Source: Sparassis latifolia
Lineage: Eukaryota; Basidiomycota; Agaricomycetes; Polyporales; Sparassidaceae
Direction: 5' to 3'
Assembly (NCBI GenBank): GCA_018466975.1
Contig: CM031554.1
Coordinates: 620,001 to 684,000, forward strand
Length of the DNA stretch: 64,000 bases
The notes below the pieces were generated by a model that saw only the letters and a list, made by a program, of their open reading frames with translations, did not search any database and was not told the DNA's origin. Within the stretch, counting starts at the first letter, position 1. The number at the start of each line of letters is the position of its first letter. Positions 1 to 13,205 of this stretch are shown one piece after another. The position numbers and the translations under genes were made by a program.

Positions 1-46
1 GAGGCCAGAATGAGACGGCATCTCATGTAGGAATTGTTGCACAAAC

Positions 47-1016
47 CTGGTCGACGCCGCCAAATTGGAAATCGACACCGAGGTACTGCTCATCTAGCGC
101 CTGCAGGCCGGGGTATAATAGCCCGCTCAGCATCGGGCTCTCGACTTGCTTGACGACTTCCGCTCCAGCCTTTTTTGCATCGTGTTCTGTAACGATCGCG
201 CATAGGCGGTAATTGTCTAGGTTGTACTCCTTAGTGAGTTGGTAGGACGAGCCCTCTACGAAGCGTAGCTTGGAGGTCGGAATCCCTAGAGAGTGGAAAA
301 TGGCGAGCAGAACGAATTGATAGTACTTGGTTCGATGCGAGACGAGCTCTAATGGTGCCTTCATGTTATCAAGGAAGGCATGAACGTCTGTCGAGTAGCG
401 ATTAGCAGGTATATTTGAGAAACTACGAAGAACTGGATGAGTTGCAAAGCCACGTTATGTCAAAATACCATAGGATTAACTCCAAGCTGGGTTGTATAGC
501 ACACGTATTAAACGTGAGACCAAGAGCATACAAAGCAAATTGGTCTAAGGGTGATCCACCTGTTTTGCGCAGTATGCGATGTAACCTGAGAGTGTCCATG
601 CCATGCCACATTTTCACATAATACGGTAGTCTGCCATCGACTTATGCCGCTCCTCAAGTATCTGAAAACGTACCTGCAAGCAGAATGGTGACTTCAACTC
701 CCGCACGCAGGAAATCAGCGATCTTCGTCAATGGCACGAAGTAACCGATATGTGCTGTAAAATCCAGACATTCATCACTCGATGCTACACCAAACGATCC
801 GTGCACACCTACGTCTTCCTGTTGGCGCAGTTCCTGTACCATTCCAGTAGCATACTTAGAGCCACCAGTATCTGCAAGACGAATCGTATACTCACCCCAG
901 TAGCACTTCGGGGCCTTGTCCTCTGCAAGGATAGCCTTGATTCCATCTCCTCCGAGCACCTCTTGCAGTCGTCTCGTAATCAGGTTATATTTTTGCTCCG
1001 CCAAGGTCGACATCAT
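47..1016 (-). CDS. TYS1: Tyrosyl-tRNA synthetase, cytosolic (3' part beyond the window)
   Basis: Charges tRNA-Tyr with tyrosine; class I aminoacyl-tRNA synthetase acting in the cytosol. Four exons are visible: 1016-896, 833-813, 754-674 and 387-47, with consistent phases. The last exon ends in a GT donor at 46-45, so the gene continues off the left edge. Start: ATG at 1016, or the next one at 1013, just before the conserved N-terminus ([15 protein letters not shown]). The class I signature reads TAPTGRPHIGYF and is split over exons 1 to 3. Downstream blocks ([22 protein letters not shown], in part; [28 protein letters not shown]) match eukaryotic TyrRS. Exon 2 is a 21-nt microexon; without it the TAPTGR part of the signature is lost. 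No frame damage is seen in the visible part. Family identity is very secure; the C-terminal half cannot be judged. Confidence 0.93.
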
Positions 1017-1446
1017 CAGATCGATGGGATGTGTGCGATATTCCGCCAAGAAGTGGTTTGTCCAGGTGTGTGCGAGGCCAGTATTTGAGAGGGATTTGTG
1101 ACTGAACACCTTGACTCGATCGCCGGTCACGTGCAGCATGTTATTGAACGCCACGTGGTTCAGCTTGCTGTCGGTTATGGATAATGCGGCTCCATGAGTC
1201 CATGCACCGCAATACATTCTCTGGGAAATACCGTGAAGCATATGCATCACAGCATGTGTCGCTGCACGCAGGAGCCTTTCTTGTTGCCCCTTCTCGCCCG
1301 ACCACCTATCCACCTATCGAATGAACTTGACAGACAACTTGAAGCCGGTTCAAGTTGAAACGCGAAACTTGCGCAAGATCTGCGAAGGCATGCTAGGCCT
1401 CAGCGCTCAGCTCTTACACTTCGAACTACAACCCCGCAAAGACACC

Positions 1447-1906
1447 ATGATCTCGTCCTCCCTCGCTCTTCTTGCGGTCGCCACGTCCTGGGACCACCCC
1501 ACCACGACCGCCACCAAGACGATCACGGTGACTGCCCCAGCGCCCACGGCCATCACCATCAGCCATTGCAATACCGGGAACGCCCAGTGCTGAGTCTACC
1601 GAAGACGTAAGTCGCGTCGCATAGTTGTGGAAAAGGGATTGCCGATGCTCGCATACCAGGCCAACTGTGCGGCGGGCTCTGCTCTGCTCGGCCTACTCGG
1701 CGTCGTCTTGGAGGACCTCAATGTTCTGACTGCTCTCCGATTACTGTCATTGGAGTAGACTCCGGAGGCGAGTGCGAAGCCCAACCTGTTTACTGCTACG
1801 ACAACTCTGTCGTAAGTGTTATTGTTAATATAGTTGTATACTCTCTAAGACCTGCCATCTGCAGGGTGGTCTCACCTCCATTGGCTGCGTCCCCGTTACG
1901 CTTAGA
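1447..1906 (+). pseudogene. Decayed class I hydrophobin
   Basis: Relic of a secreted class I hydrophobin, the amphipathic surface protein of aerial hyphae. The start MISSSLALLAVA resembles a shortened signal peptide, followed by a Thr/Pro linker and the first cysteine block CNTGNAQC. It then breaks. A TGA follows the first Cys of the CC pair, consistent with a 2-nt loss. About 10 nt seem lost near 1730, where the third cysteine should lie. The CC of the PVCC block reads YC. After a 3' intron (about 1812-1864, GTAAGT to CTGCAG), the usual C-terminus GGLTSIGCVPVTL is readable, but its stop has been lost by a missing T. Each break is read directly; the ancestral form is inferred from family pattern. 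Divergent from TYS1. Probably not functional. Confidence 0.8.
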
Positions 1907-2496
1907 GGTGGTCAGAGCCTGCAAGATGCACGTGGTAGGGAACCGAATGTATTCCAGGACGGCGCGAACGCAGTTTTTGGTTGAATTCCAGTTGTTGGTG
2001 TTAACGTGCGCGTCAGCTATGAGAGTGGACGTCATAGCTGTTACAGGTACGTTGCTGAACCCCATTGTGCGCTGGCCGTTCACCGTCTCAGAATTGGTCC
2101 TTATGTCACAGCAGCTGCAGGGCAATAGGAACAACAACACCCTTGAGGCCTTCAATCCACTTCCACAGTATTTTATAGGCCTCGGAGCAGTTGTTAAAAT
2201 CATCACATTTGTTCATATAAATGACATTGCGGAGAAACGATCAGAGAAACGATGGGGACCGTGCGAGAGGCAGAAAGGCAGTGCTTAACGGAATCAGGTA
2301 ATCGGTCTACGACGAAGGGGATTAACGATACGATAATGTGCTGCAGATTGCGTCTAAGATCTATATCAATTAGGATGCAGAGGAATGCAACATGTGCCGG
2401 AGAAATGAAAACAGAAAAGTCTAGAGAACATAAAAATGAAGCAGCGAAACTTTGAGAAGTGTCAGTCGGGAAAGAACCACGGACGAGTAGCCTGCT
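1907..2496. other. Intergenic, no supportable gene
   Basis: Short open frames occur on both strands, but none shows a recognisable domain, compatible splice sites or coding-like composition. It lies between the hydrophobin relic and the 3' end of the MFS transporter gene. Confidence 0.6.
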
Positions 2497-4646
2497 TTAA
2501 ACCGGTGAAATCGCGAGCTCGTCTACGTTGAGCACCTCCACCTCGTTTGCAGGCTCCTCCGTGTCAGCGACAGCCAGCTTGTTGTCGACGGCTTTGTCGT
2601 GGAAATCAAGCTCGCCCTTGGTATCCTCCTGGATCTTCTCCGGTAAGACGTCGACACGCCTGGTCTTGGTATGGTAGAAAATGAGCATCGACACGAGCTC
2701 GACGCACACGATCCCCAGGAGGAACCAAAACGCCGCCTGCGCACCGGAGTAGCTGTCTGGCCCACCATGCTTCGCCTGCACGCTCGTCTGGATGGAGCCC
2801 ACAGCGGCGATGCCGATGGCAGACCCGAGCTGCAGTGCCGCGTTGAAGATGGCACCGACAGTACCGGAGAAGCTGGGGGGGCAAGTCTGGAAAATAGCGA
2901 TGCTAGACAACACGTCAGTTGTGCGAAAGTTTGCATGGAGACATGTGCGTACTTGGTGTGCGTGAATGTCAACATCGCGCCACCGCTCCTACAGATTGGT
3001 TTCAGAACATGCTGGTCCGTAGAGAACGAAATGACATGCATACCCCAGTACGAAGCCTGGGAACACAAACCGCCAGTACTTGTCCGGACCATCCGCGAAG
3101 GCTAGGAGGATGGTGGCAACCACGAGCAAGAACTCTCCGCACGCGATTATCCACTTAGAGTTAATCACGCTTGAAAGTGGGCCCGAGAAGCTCATCACAA
3201 ACGAGAGCACGCCGATTGGGATCCTCACCGAGAGTAATATAACCCGCAATCAGAATGCGAGGTCATGATTCGAGCTCAAGAGGGCATACATGTGAATGGC
3301 CGTCGAGATGACCGACCAGTGGTAAACATCCTGCCAGAGCGTGGTGTATGTCATGAAGATGGTCGTCCACCAAAAGTAGGGCAGAAGCGCGGTTACGAAG
3401 AGGACCAAGAAGTTGGGCAGGAACCATGTGCGTGGTGGCCTGAATTCCGTTGGATTTAACATCTGGGATGCATAAGGCAAATGAGAAGACATACACTGCA
3501 GCGCGTGAAAACGGTATTCGTGTCTCGTAATAGAAGAAGGTGACGATCATCATGACGGAGATTATCAGCGGTGAGAGCACTGCGGCGGAAGCCCACCCGT
3601 CGGTGGAGCCTGAAGTAATAGAGAAGATGAAAAGGATGAGGGCAACTAGATGTAGATAGTAAGTGAGTAGCCCAATAATCCATCCGTGCTTGGGAGCTAC
3701 CTGTCAGGATGCTGACACCACCGATGTCCAAGCTCTTCCATTTTGCTGCCTTCGGTTCGACGTCGTTCAGGCGCCTCTCCGGCGAGGGCACGAGAAGCAG
3801 GCTTATGCCCGCGATAGGGAACGCGACGAGGGCGACGAACCAGAACACCCAGTGCCACGATGCAAATTCCACAAAAATTGCACCAATGATCAGCCCCAGC
3901 ACTGTGAGTACACGCAGTTGGTGAGAGATCTCCTCGGTGTGTTCCGAGCTGTTTGTTGACCCACCGTTTCCAACGGCGCCACATCCGCCGAAGATACCAA
4001 TAGCGCGAGCTTGTTCCGTGGGCTTGGGAAACGCAATCACAATGAGTGTGAGCGCCGACGGAATCGTCATTGACGCAGCTCATAGGGAGAATCAGGGTTA
4101 ACAGGTGGAGTACGAGCGCACATTCATGTGGAACACACCAATACCGCTCAGCGCCCGGAGGATAATGAGCGTGATCTTGTCGTGGACAAATCCGGCACCG
4201 ATGGAGATTGCCCCCAAAGTGGCTATACCAGCAGTGAAGACAAGCTCTGAACATGCTGTCAACATGGCCATTGTGTGTAAAGTCTGGTAAACTTGGACTC
4301 ACTAGGACTGTAGACGTCGCTGACGCGCCCGCTCTGCGAAAAAAATAATGAGCGCACGCCAAGGTCTGAAACACCTGGGATTACTCACAATGAGCAGGAA
4401 CGAAGCGAACGTCAACTGGAATGCGCTGATGATCCATGTTGACTGGCTCTCCGAAATGTTGAGGGAGATGACGAGCGATGGGATGGCCGAATACAAGGCA
4501 CAGTTGTTGACCGCGTCTAAGAACTGCGCACAGCAATATATAAGCAGGAGAAAGTACCGACGGAACGTCGAGTATTTTGGGGGAACCCTTCCGTCGACGA
4601 GTGTCTGGGCGGGAGAGAGGACGTTAGAGGACGGGCCGGAAAGCAT
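2497..4646 (-). CDS. MFS transporter, 14-TM drug:H+ antiporter (DHA2) type
   Basis: Plasma- or vacuolar-membrane proton antiporter of the major facilitator superfamily; substrate unknown. Ten exons with fully consistent phases: 4646-4389, 4333-4303, 4255-4139, 4078-3965, 3901-3701, 3609-3497, 3462-3290, 3223-3044, 2988-2953 and 2902-2497, giving 542 aa. TM1 carries the DAVN-type acidic residue (LLIYCCAQFLDAVNNCALY). SGRVSDVYSP is the loop 2-3 signature (motif A region). RALSGI, WHWVFWFVALVAFPIAGISL and MLTFTHT are also typical. The C-terminal tail (about 60 aa) is hydrophilic and acidic. Start chosen at ATG 4646; an in-frame ATG at 4670 would add 8 aa. Exons 2 and 9 are only 31 and 36 nt. No break is seen. 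Family secure; DHA2 rather than another 14-TM subfamily is likely, not certain. Confidence 0.85.
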
Positions 4647-7600
4647 GTCTACACGGGCTCGGAGGAACACTACAGTCTATTACCAAGGCACGTATATGAC
4701 AAGAATATAGAAACAAGACCCAAACCGGAAGAAAGAAACGCAGAGAATGAGAGAGCAGAAAGGAGAGAAGGATGGGGAAAACAAGATGGAACGAGCTCTT
4801 CCTTTTTATACACAGGCTGACTGATTGTGTGCCGTTACAACATATCGCGTTGAAGAAAATTTGAGCATTATCGACCAACATCTTCAAGCGCTTCGGCAGA
4901 AGAATGGGGAAGAGGCCAATGAAAACAGTTTTCGGGCAAGCACTATCATCGCCAAGAGATGAGGAAGGTCTAGAGCTTTATTTTTATATCACTTTACCTC
5001 ATGCGTGACTCGTCCGAACGCGGGACTGCTTGGGAGATTCTTCTGTTTTTTTTGAAAGTGCAGATCATTCCATGAGAGCCCATCCGTGGCGAGTAAGTGA
5101 ACGTCGCCACAGAAGCAGGTGATGCACAGACCAGCACGACTGCCATAAACGGTGCACGTCCTTCCAATTCGAGCCGGCAATAAGTATCTGATCCCACTTT
5201 GTTTTGGTATACGCCATGTCTTCTTGTCTCCCCCGGGTATGGGATCACCAAGCTGGTCCGCGCGTAAGCATTCTCTGATCAACTTTTTTTGTCAGTTGAC
5301 CCGGAATATAGACTTCGAACTCAAACGTTCGGCCACTACACCAGCAGGCTTTCTTACGAGGTCGGCTTGAATTCTGTCCTAATCGTCCAAGTTTCCCTCG
5401 ATGCTCTTGCGGTTGTAGGTATTGCGCCAGCTGTCTTATCCGAAACCTTCTCAGATGCTTTGCTTCACTGCGACATAAACTTCTGACTTCGCATCGTCTT
5501 GATGCGGCAAACCGCGTTGTCATAGGGTTTCTCTCTACCTTGTTGTGTGTTTTCCGCCACCTGCGCTGGACTGCTCCTTGGCAGGGTTCGCCAAAACAAT
5601 CAGCTGTCGTTCCGTCGTCCATCCGCTCCTTCGATCAAAGCTCTAACCACTTTCTGCGTGCCATCCGGGCGTAAACCCTTCAAATGGACAGCGTCTCTGT
5701 GAGGCCTGTCCCGTGCGCCTTAATTCCGTGTTTTCCCATGTGCCTACGGAGCTATCTCTTTGCGAGCAACTCGTGTCGCGACATTGATATCTTCCCGTTG
5801 TCTACTGATGCCCACGAGTGGTTGCCCCGCTGTCAATCGCCTACTGGCTTCCCTCAGGTGTGAGGTCGTTGAGACATCTATACCATACGGTTACGTGGGT
5901 CTGCGACTTTTGCGAAGCCACACGCCCTGCATATGCCCCTCTCACGTTCGACTTCTTCACAGAATTGTGCTCGAGTAATTGCGCTTGACCTCCAAGTCCG
6001 TGCATGAAGCTAATGTGCTCTCACTTCTGCAACCCATGGACACCCTATTCCCATGTTCTACGTTTGGCCGTTCGGTTTCTACACATGGACGCAAGCGAGG
6101 ACGAACCCCGCCCACGGACCCGGAGGCAGCCATGATCTCTCGCCTCATTGGCTGGAGCAGTGACGAATCGTCGATAAGACATCCGAAGCTCCATATCGAT
6201 TATTCTACATTATCTCGCCTTCCTCAATGGCGGACATGCCACTGCCTGATGCGAGTAATTTCCACTCTGTTCGCCGGTTCACTCAATAATGAGCATGTCA
6301 TGGAGGTGGTAACACGAGGCCAGCCCGTGTACCGCGTAACACAACGTGGATATTCTACAAATTCGACGAATTCAGGGCTGATCTTCAGTCTGCCACGAAC
6401 GCAAATATGAAAGCCGTCGTCTTACACGTTTCCTGGCTGCTTCATGATGTATGAAGATCTACGTGACGGTGTCGAGTCTTAAAAGCAGTGATTTGTCTAC
6501 TCTTTCGCCATAGCTACGATGTTGGGCTGGTGGGTACGTGATGATAGTCGTATTGTTTCGAACCGTGACAATGTCTCCAGGCGGTGGGCATCTCTTCATT
6601 TCACTGCGCAACTGGAGAGCCTCGACATGACCATGCTCAGGGCTTGCTAAGGCTCGAGACTTATAGTCGCCGAATGTTAGGGTTACACGCAAGACTTCTT
6701 CCATGGTTAGGGTTGTGCGGTGTCCCTCCGATCCACTGGCGGATCCAGAGACATGTGTTTCTCACCTCTTTTTTTTCTCTTCTGAGTAGACTACTGTAAC
6801 TCCCTGAGGCTGAGTTCCATTCAGGGCTATCGGGGTCCACACTGGACCGCCGGAAGCCGCATCGTGCGCGCCCTTCAGGGCGTCCTAGATCCCTACACAA
6901 GGTCGCTTACATACCCAATTTAATCTGTGAACGCTCTTCTACGGTGGGGAACTAGACAGCTTCATAACTGGCATATACTGAAACCCTCAATTCCTTACAG
7001 TGGCGGTTACCTTTTTGCCCGGTACTTACTCACTGCGCTTGCATACCTAGCTCTATGTCGCACCGTTCCTCAAAATAGAGCCTCGAACTTCTTCTCCAAT
7101 CTACTTAGCTCACCGGCTCGTACCCATAGCTAGATGGCTGTCCAAATTGTTTACGGAGTCTTCTCCGGTCTGTGTCACTGCCTGTCCCGGTCCTTCTAAT
7201 TAGGTCTGTAACCATCCCATCCTCACCGTTCTCCCTCGTCGACCTTTTGCTTCAATTTCTCTTACCTTGTGGCCCTGCTGGTGGCAGCTATTTAAGGTCA
7301 TGGTTTCTGCAAATTGGACATCGACCTGTGCGATCACAGTGTTCCGGGTCGGGATTTGTTCTTCATACTTTGGCGGTGCGGCACCCTCACGCCGCTCAGG
7401 ACGCTATCACTTTCTGCATATCGTTCCGGGATGTCTTTATCCCTGCCCACTCTCTGGCTATATGCGCTTGGGAAAACACGATGACATGCCTGGCGAAGCT
7501 GATATGCTAAACAACTTGACCGTGCATGCCGCCGTCCATTCAGGCGGTGTGCTCCCGTTTCGGCTGACCTAGAGTCATCCTGAGAAATGACAGAGGATCT

Positions 7601-8238
7601 CGGTGAGTCGATCTGGCGAAGTGCTCCATGCTTGGGTGCGTCCTTCCACTGCTTTCCGTGCATCAATTATACGTTGTGATTATCGCGTAAGCTTATTTCA
7701 TGGACCACTCTATCGACTTTTGAATCCGAACTTCACTTCTCGAGCTGCGTGCGCTACATTTCTTCCTCTGGCGGATTACCACGATGATGTTGACGGACGG
7801 TCTGGAACCTGGAATCAGTCCAGTGAGTCATCGACATACTCCGAATCTTGTCAATTTCCCCTTCCATGGGTAGCCATGTACTCGTGGCACTCATTCAGGA
7901 TATTATCCCTCCTGGGCTTCCAAGGCTTGTTGCGGATGTCACGACTCCTTGAAATACCATGCAATGGAATCTATTATCGCAAAGGATCTGTACGTAGTGA
8001 CAGGTTTGGGGGTGACCCAGGTAAGTATGAACTACAGATATAGATATATCGATCTACTAGCGTCCACCGTCTAGTTTTATGTGTACATGTAAGTTAGGAC
8101 ATTTTTGTGAAGATCAGCGTCATGTCATGTCGTGAGTATGTCGTGGGTGCGGAAGGGAACGGCGCCAATATGGAAAGGAGCAATGGCGATGCGAATGAAT
8201 GTAGATGTACTCCGGTGAGACATCAAGGAATGAACTGA
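4647..8238. other. Long intergenic stretch, no supportable gene
   Basis: About 3.6 kb with only short frames interrupted by stops. The plus strand from about 5400 to 8100 is pyrimidine-rich. No family motif, terminal repeat or convincing tRNA fold was recognised. A strongly decayed transposon is possible, but nothing seen proves it. Confidence 0.5.
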
Positions 8239-9974
8239 TCATACCTCCGCCGCCTTCGCCGGCTTCACAGGGATGTCACCAGTCGGCGAGAACTTCGAGC
8301 GTCGCCTGAGGCGATGCCCGAACTTGTACAGGACGAATGGGATAGGGGCCATGAGCACCGCGAGGAACCCCAGTAGCGTCGATGCCCAGCGGGGGTTAAG
8401 CGTGTCATACATCTGCGTCGCGAACAGCGGAAAGGACGCGCCGAACATGGAGCGCACGACGGTCAATGCTGACAGCGCGCTGGCGGCGACGAAGAGGTAG
8501 GTGTCGATGATGTAGTTGAACAAACCCAGGAAAATGTACACGATCGACCAACCCATGGGCAGCCCCGCCATCATCGCAGCCCAGAACGAAACCGTCGGAT
8601 ACGACGTCCAGCCGAACCAAAAAAACGAGATCGCAAAGAACGGCGCGGCCACCATGCAGATCTCGAGCCGCTTCTCGGGCGGCACCGGATGCGGCGCGTA
8701 GTGCACCATGTACCGCTCGTAACGTGGGTTGAAGAAGAGCAAGTAGCTGAAGACGCCGGCGATCCCGCCAACGAATATCGGGAGGTACATTAGCCCTGAA
8801 ATGCCTTCGTTCATGCGATGTCCCTGGGTGAAGACGATGGGGTACGCTTCGAAGAGGAGGTAGATGCACCCGTAGACAAACTATAAACTCAAAGAGTCAG
8901 CCTCCATAAGAAAATCAAACAAATGCACTTACACTCATATAAACAGTAATTGCGATAAGCATGGGCTCGTGGACGAGCACCACGAAGGGGCGGCCAAGAA
9001 TGTGCTTCAAAAGAGGGGCGAACTTGAGCTTCTGCCTTTCGAGCGGTGCCCAGTAACGGTCGTCTCCAGTCTCCTTGCGCTTCTGCCGCGCGCGCTGAAC
9101 TAACAACACCGGCAGGTATGTTTCGGGGATTGTGAAGACGATGACGACGAGGCAAGCGCCCGCGAACAGCGTCAACAGCCAGAATACCCAGCGCCATGAC
9201 ACGCCTGCGACAGCCATGAAGCCGCTCACGACAGGACCGAGCGTCGGTCCTGCGAATGGCGCAAGTGTGAATAGCGCGAGAGCCTTTCCTCGCGTACCCA
9301 CATCCCATATATCTGAGATCAGAGCACTGTCCGCTCGTGGTCAGAACATGGAAAACGTCATATGAATTAGAGATAGAGGCTCACCCGCTATTCGATAGCG
9401 GTGCCGATGCGAACACGCCACCGAGGAAACGGAAGACCAGAATCGATGCCGTGTTAGGTGATAGTGCACACCCTACTTGGAAGCAGGTGTATACCGCGAA
9501 CGTGATGATAAATACTGGTCGTCGGCCAATTTGTTCTGATAGTGGTCCCCAAAGTAGAGGCCCGACACAGTATCCCGCTACAAACAACGCAATAAGGAGC
9601 GTTGCTACTTCTTTGCCGAATGTGAATTGTCTCATGAGGTCGGGTATAATACCTGATGGCGCTGAACTTGCGAACGTCCTGAAACGGAAGGGTCAACATG
9701 GAAAATGTGCAGATCGGCAGGGTCACACGCACGCATTCAGGACCAGGAGTCCGCCAAACATGGTGATATACCATCTGTACACGCGGGACCAATTGTGGGG
9801 GTTGGCAGGGTCATCTTCTGGGAGACGAATTTCGAACGCGTCCCATTCCTTATCGCCCTCGCGAGGGCCATAGGCCTCGCGCTCGAACTGGGAGTTGATG
9901 TCCCCTTCGTCCTCCTCTTCGTAGGTGATGGTGGAGGAGCGGGAGCTGAGCTCGGTGTCGAGTGGGGCAGCCAT
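8239..9974 (-). CDS. MFS transporter, 12-TM DHA1 type (copy A)
   Basis: Proton-coupled multidrug or polyamine-type exporter of the major facilitator superfamily. Four exons, 9974-9733, 9678-9385, 9326-8933 and 8880-8239, give an unbroken 523-aa protein. Features in order: acidic cytosolic N-terminus; DDPANPHNWS immediately before TM1, typical of DHA1; GPLSEQIGRRP, the motif A loop; RFLGGVFASAPLSNSGAL; GFMAVAGVSWRWVFWL, the motif C region; PETYLPVLL at the start of the central loop; NPRYER and FFWFGWTSYPTV in the second half; basic C-terminal tail. A close paralogue lies at 55865-57700 on the same strand, with the same three intron positions plus one extra. Substrate cannot be told. Confidence 0.9.
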
Positions 9975-12853
9975 GGCGGGGAAAAATGAGGTGTCGTAGA
10001 CTCTGAGGAGCTACGGTGCTCCATATTTGTACGTTCTGAGGGAGACCAAATGGTTAGTCGGATCGATAATCATTGAATAATTGCTCAGACAGAGGCCGTG
10101 GCCGCGGAGCTGACTGATGACGTCGTGCTTGATTTTGACGCGGCATGAAGATCGAAAACTTTCCGGTCCCATCGGCTGCGGGTTCTACTTTTTTGGCCTC
10201 AAAATGGCGTCAGCCCGCCTTACACGTGACCACCGAGGCCGCGTCAATGTCAGCGCAGATGACATTTTGGGGCCTTCCCGTACCGCTCACGGCGCAGACC
10301 GCCGCGTCCACCCTGCTAGCTTAGGAATCATCAGGGATGAATCGTTCAGGGTAGTCAGCACCGTCTCCAGCGAACGACTCAAAGTCACGGTAAAGGGACG
10401 GCCCGTCTACGTCCGCCTCCCTACTTCGGGGAAGAGGATAATGAAAGACGGTATCGTTGACTCGTCCAGGCTAAAGTCGGCTGAATCTTCGCGGAGAGGC
10501 GGTGCGGTGAATATACCACTCGCCTGCACGAGCTGTACAATGATTGACGAGCTCGAGCAGATCTGATATGGCATCCGTACACCAAAATGATGTCCAGAAT
10601 GACTCACCGCAGCAGCTGCAGGACGTCCATATCGCCATGTCACCGCGCATTGTCATCGGAGCACACATCGTTGTGCGGCGACAGTCTCCCGGCGCCCCAT
10701 AGATCTACAGATAGTCCCTCGAAGTCTTAAATTTATCGGCGCTGTATCGTCATTCCAGATCTAACTGATCGGACGAGTATCGACTGCATCCTGCATTCGC
10801 ATGTTAAAGACAAGCCTCATAGCGTCGAGAGAACCTGCGAAATATCGTGGGGTGGTCTGAGGTTGAGTATGACTCAGGCGACAACTTGTACTCACTTTGT
10901 TGCTTAATCTCATTAGTTTTCTTAAGTTCCTGCCCAAAGCCGCTGCACGACTCAGCCCAGAAATTCCAGCATCTCCGCACAGCAATCCCACTGGATGCGG
11001 GTCATTTATAAACTCGGCTCCTCCATCACCGTGTCGTGATGCTGTTACCGAGGGAGCAGCGAACGGACGAATTTAGTGACGGATCCGTATATGAATGGAC
11101 CGTGCACTAGTCAGCATTTACGTGAGTGTAACCTTGGCAGAACCAGCACGAGAATTTATCCCCAAGACTTACTTTCGGTAGTGACCCATGCCTTTGACTC
11201 GGATTGCAGCATCTGCGTTCTCTTTTCTGCGTGAATTTTGCGGCGTTACCTCCCTCTTTGTTTTTGATGATATTGCGCCTCGATTGTTTTTGCAGGAATG
11301 TCTCAGTACATGCGTATCAGCAGCAGAGTCTGTGACTTGGCAAATGTGTGATGTCACTTACTTGGGTGCTGGGTTCATGCAATGCCGTCCACACGATTCG
11401 TTGTCACTGGCGAAATGTAGAGGTCTCTCCGGACATAAAGGGCCGACGATGCCCTACAGTTCGAGCGCAAACCCACCCTTCAAGTCTCACGGAGAATAAT
11501 GCGGGTACAATGAACCGATTTCACGCACAAAAGTCAATATTGTGGGTGGTCGACGGCATTCTTTGAAAGTATCGCGCTCGCCGATGATACCGCGGGTAAC
11601 AGGGTGACATATGTTTTGTACTGGAGGCATTGGCAAAGGCTGTCCTCAGGTCACACACTGCGTCAGAATCTGTTGAGTTGTTCTTCCGAGCGATGTCAGT
11701 GAAGGCTCGCGGGAAATCGGCGAGTGGGAGAAGACGTGTTTGAACAACACTAGTAGAGGACCCTGACTTGGACTCTGGAGGTCAGTGGATGCGTGTCGAC
11801 CAAAGGCACGAAGCCGTGATGTGCACGGCCTTCACTGTCGGGATACGACTTGACTGGGTCGCCAATACCTATCAGAGGAATACAAATGACATACTATCGA
11901 GATGATCAGGGCGAAGCATGATATGCACCTTAGCACTGGATCCCCGAGAGGCTTCCATCGTCTTTTACATCGGGCCTCCAGATTTTATGTGCATGGGGAA
12001 ACTTCGCTCCGATATCCGCGTTCACATGCTTCAGGGGATACAGAGATGAACAAATGTCAGATAGGACCCAGATCGTATCTTTTTTCCGGCGGGAACCATG
12101 ATATGAATTTGTTCGAGCAGAAACTGAGCGACTGCACTAGAAAGCAGATGCGCACGCCCGGACAAGTGTACTCGTGGCGTCAGACGTGAGTGATAGTGCC
12201 ATGCCAGTGGTGGACAGATAGATGAGACAAGTAGATGCGGCATACGCCGTGATTGGTTGACCCTCGGACCCAGAGAGCACAAGCCTAAGCGTTGAGCATG
12301 CTGGCTCAGCACATGACGAAGACCATCCTTGCGAGGGTCACCAGAGAGCCCAGTAGCGCCTATGCAGAAGATCCGATCAGTACAGCATACCGGCGAGCCA
12401 GTTCTCCCTGTGAGTTAATAGACAGTTACGGAATTCCCCTTGTCTCCACAAATGTGCACGATGTTGTTTGTTGTGAACCCTCAGGCCATTGCGAGATTGC
12501 TTGTAGGTATACAGCGACGTTTGGTATGACTGACATGTAGACACAGTTTATAGCTTTGAAAGCTATGCTACCTCGTAGAAGGAAGGTTAGCTGGTGGATG
12601 GCTCGCTATACCTTGACACTGGCGAGCAAATCAGTCCATGGACGGGAGTTGAATGAAGGAAAACAAGATCAAGATGGAAATGTATACAGATCACGATGGC
12701 AATTGAGTACAGTCGCTGTTCGTGCCTGATAACTTCCTAGGCCTGGAAAGTTTACTCACGAGAAAACGAGTAAATTTAGCTGACTACCGTCACGAGAAAA
12801 CGAGTAGATTTAACTGACTACGCCGATAATACAGCTCAGGTACGTAATAAATA
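9975..12853. other. Intergenic stretch, no supportable gene
   Basis: About 2.9 kb. A 149-codon frame at 10117-10566 (+) and smaller frames lack any family signature or splice partners. The right end abuts the target-site duplication of the Mutator-like MITE at 12845-12853. Confidence 0.5.
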
Positions 12854-13205
12854 GGATAATTCTATTGAGAAACCCCCAGAAACCCGGAAACCCCAGAAAC
12901 CCCCTTAAGTTGCTCAGCAACCTGGTTTCTGTGCAAGGGAGACCGTTGACAGCCGGCCGGTTTTGATGGGGAGCCGCGCTTGCAGTCTCTTTCTGAAAGT
13001 GAGTAAAGTGCGGCCTCCCCGTAGCAGAGGCCTCGCTGCGAAATTGTAAGTTGATTCGGGGCTTACCGATCACACAGGAGCTTGGTACACTCTATGTACG
13101 TGAACAGGACGCGTCGGGCGGGACTGACAAGGCTTACGGCGGGTGCCAATTTTCCCTCTCCCTCTCCCATTCTTGCGAAATTTTACTTTAAGAATATGGA
13201 GAGTG

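Noticed and set aside
5285..5360. tRNA-like stretch on the minus strand (TGGTGTAGTGG followed by GAGTTCGAAGTC)
   Set aside because: The A-box-like and B-box-like words are only about 10 nt apart and no cloverleaf with acceptor and anticodon stems can be drawn.
5245..5622. 125-codon minus-strand frame
   Set aside because: No motif, no splice partners, ends in low-quality sequence.
12780..12830. Repeated TCACGAGAAAACGAGTA words as a possible CRISPR-like or tandem array
   Set aside because: Only two copies; fungal nuclear DNA; ordinary short duplication next to the MITE.
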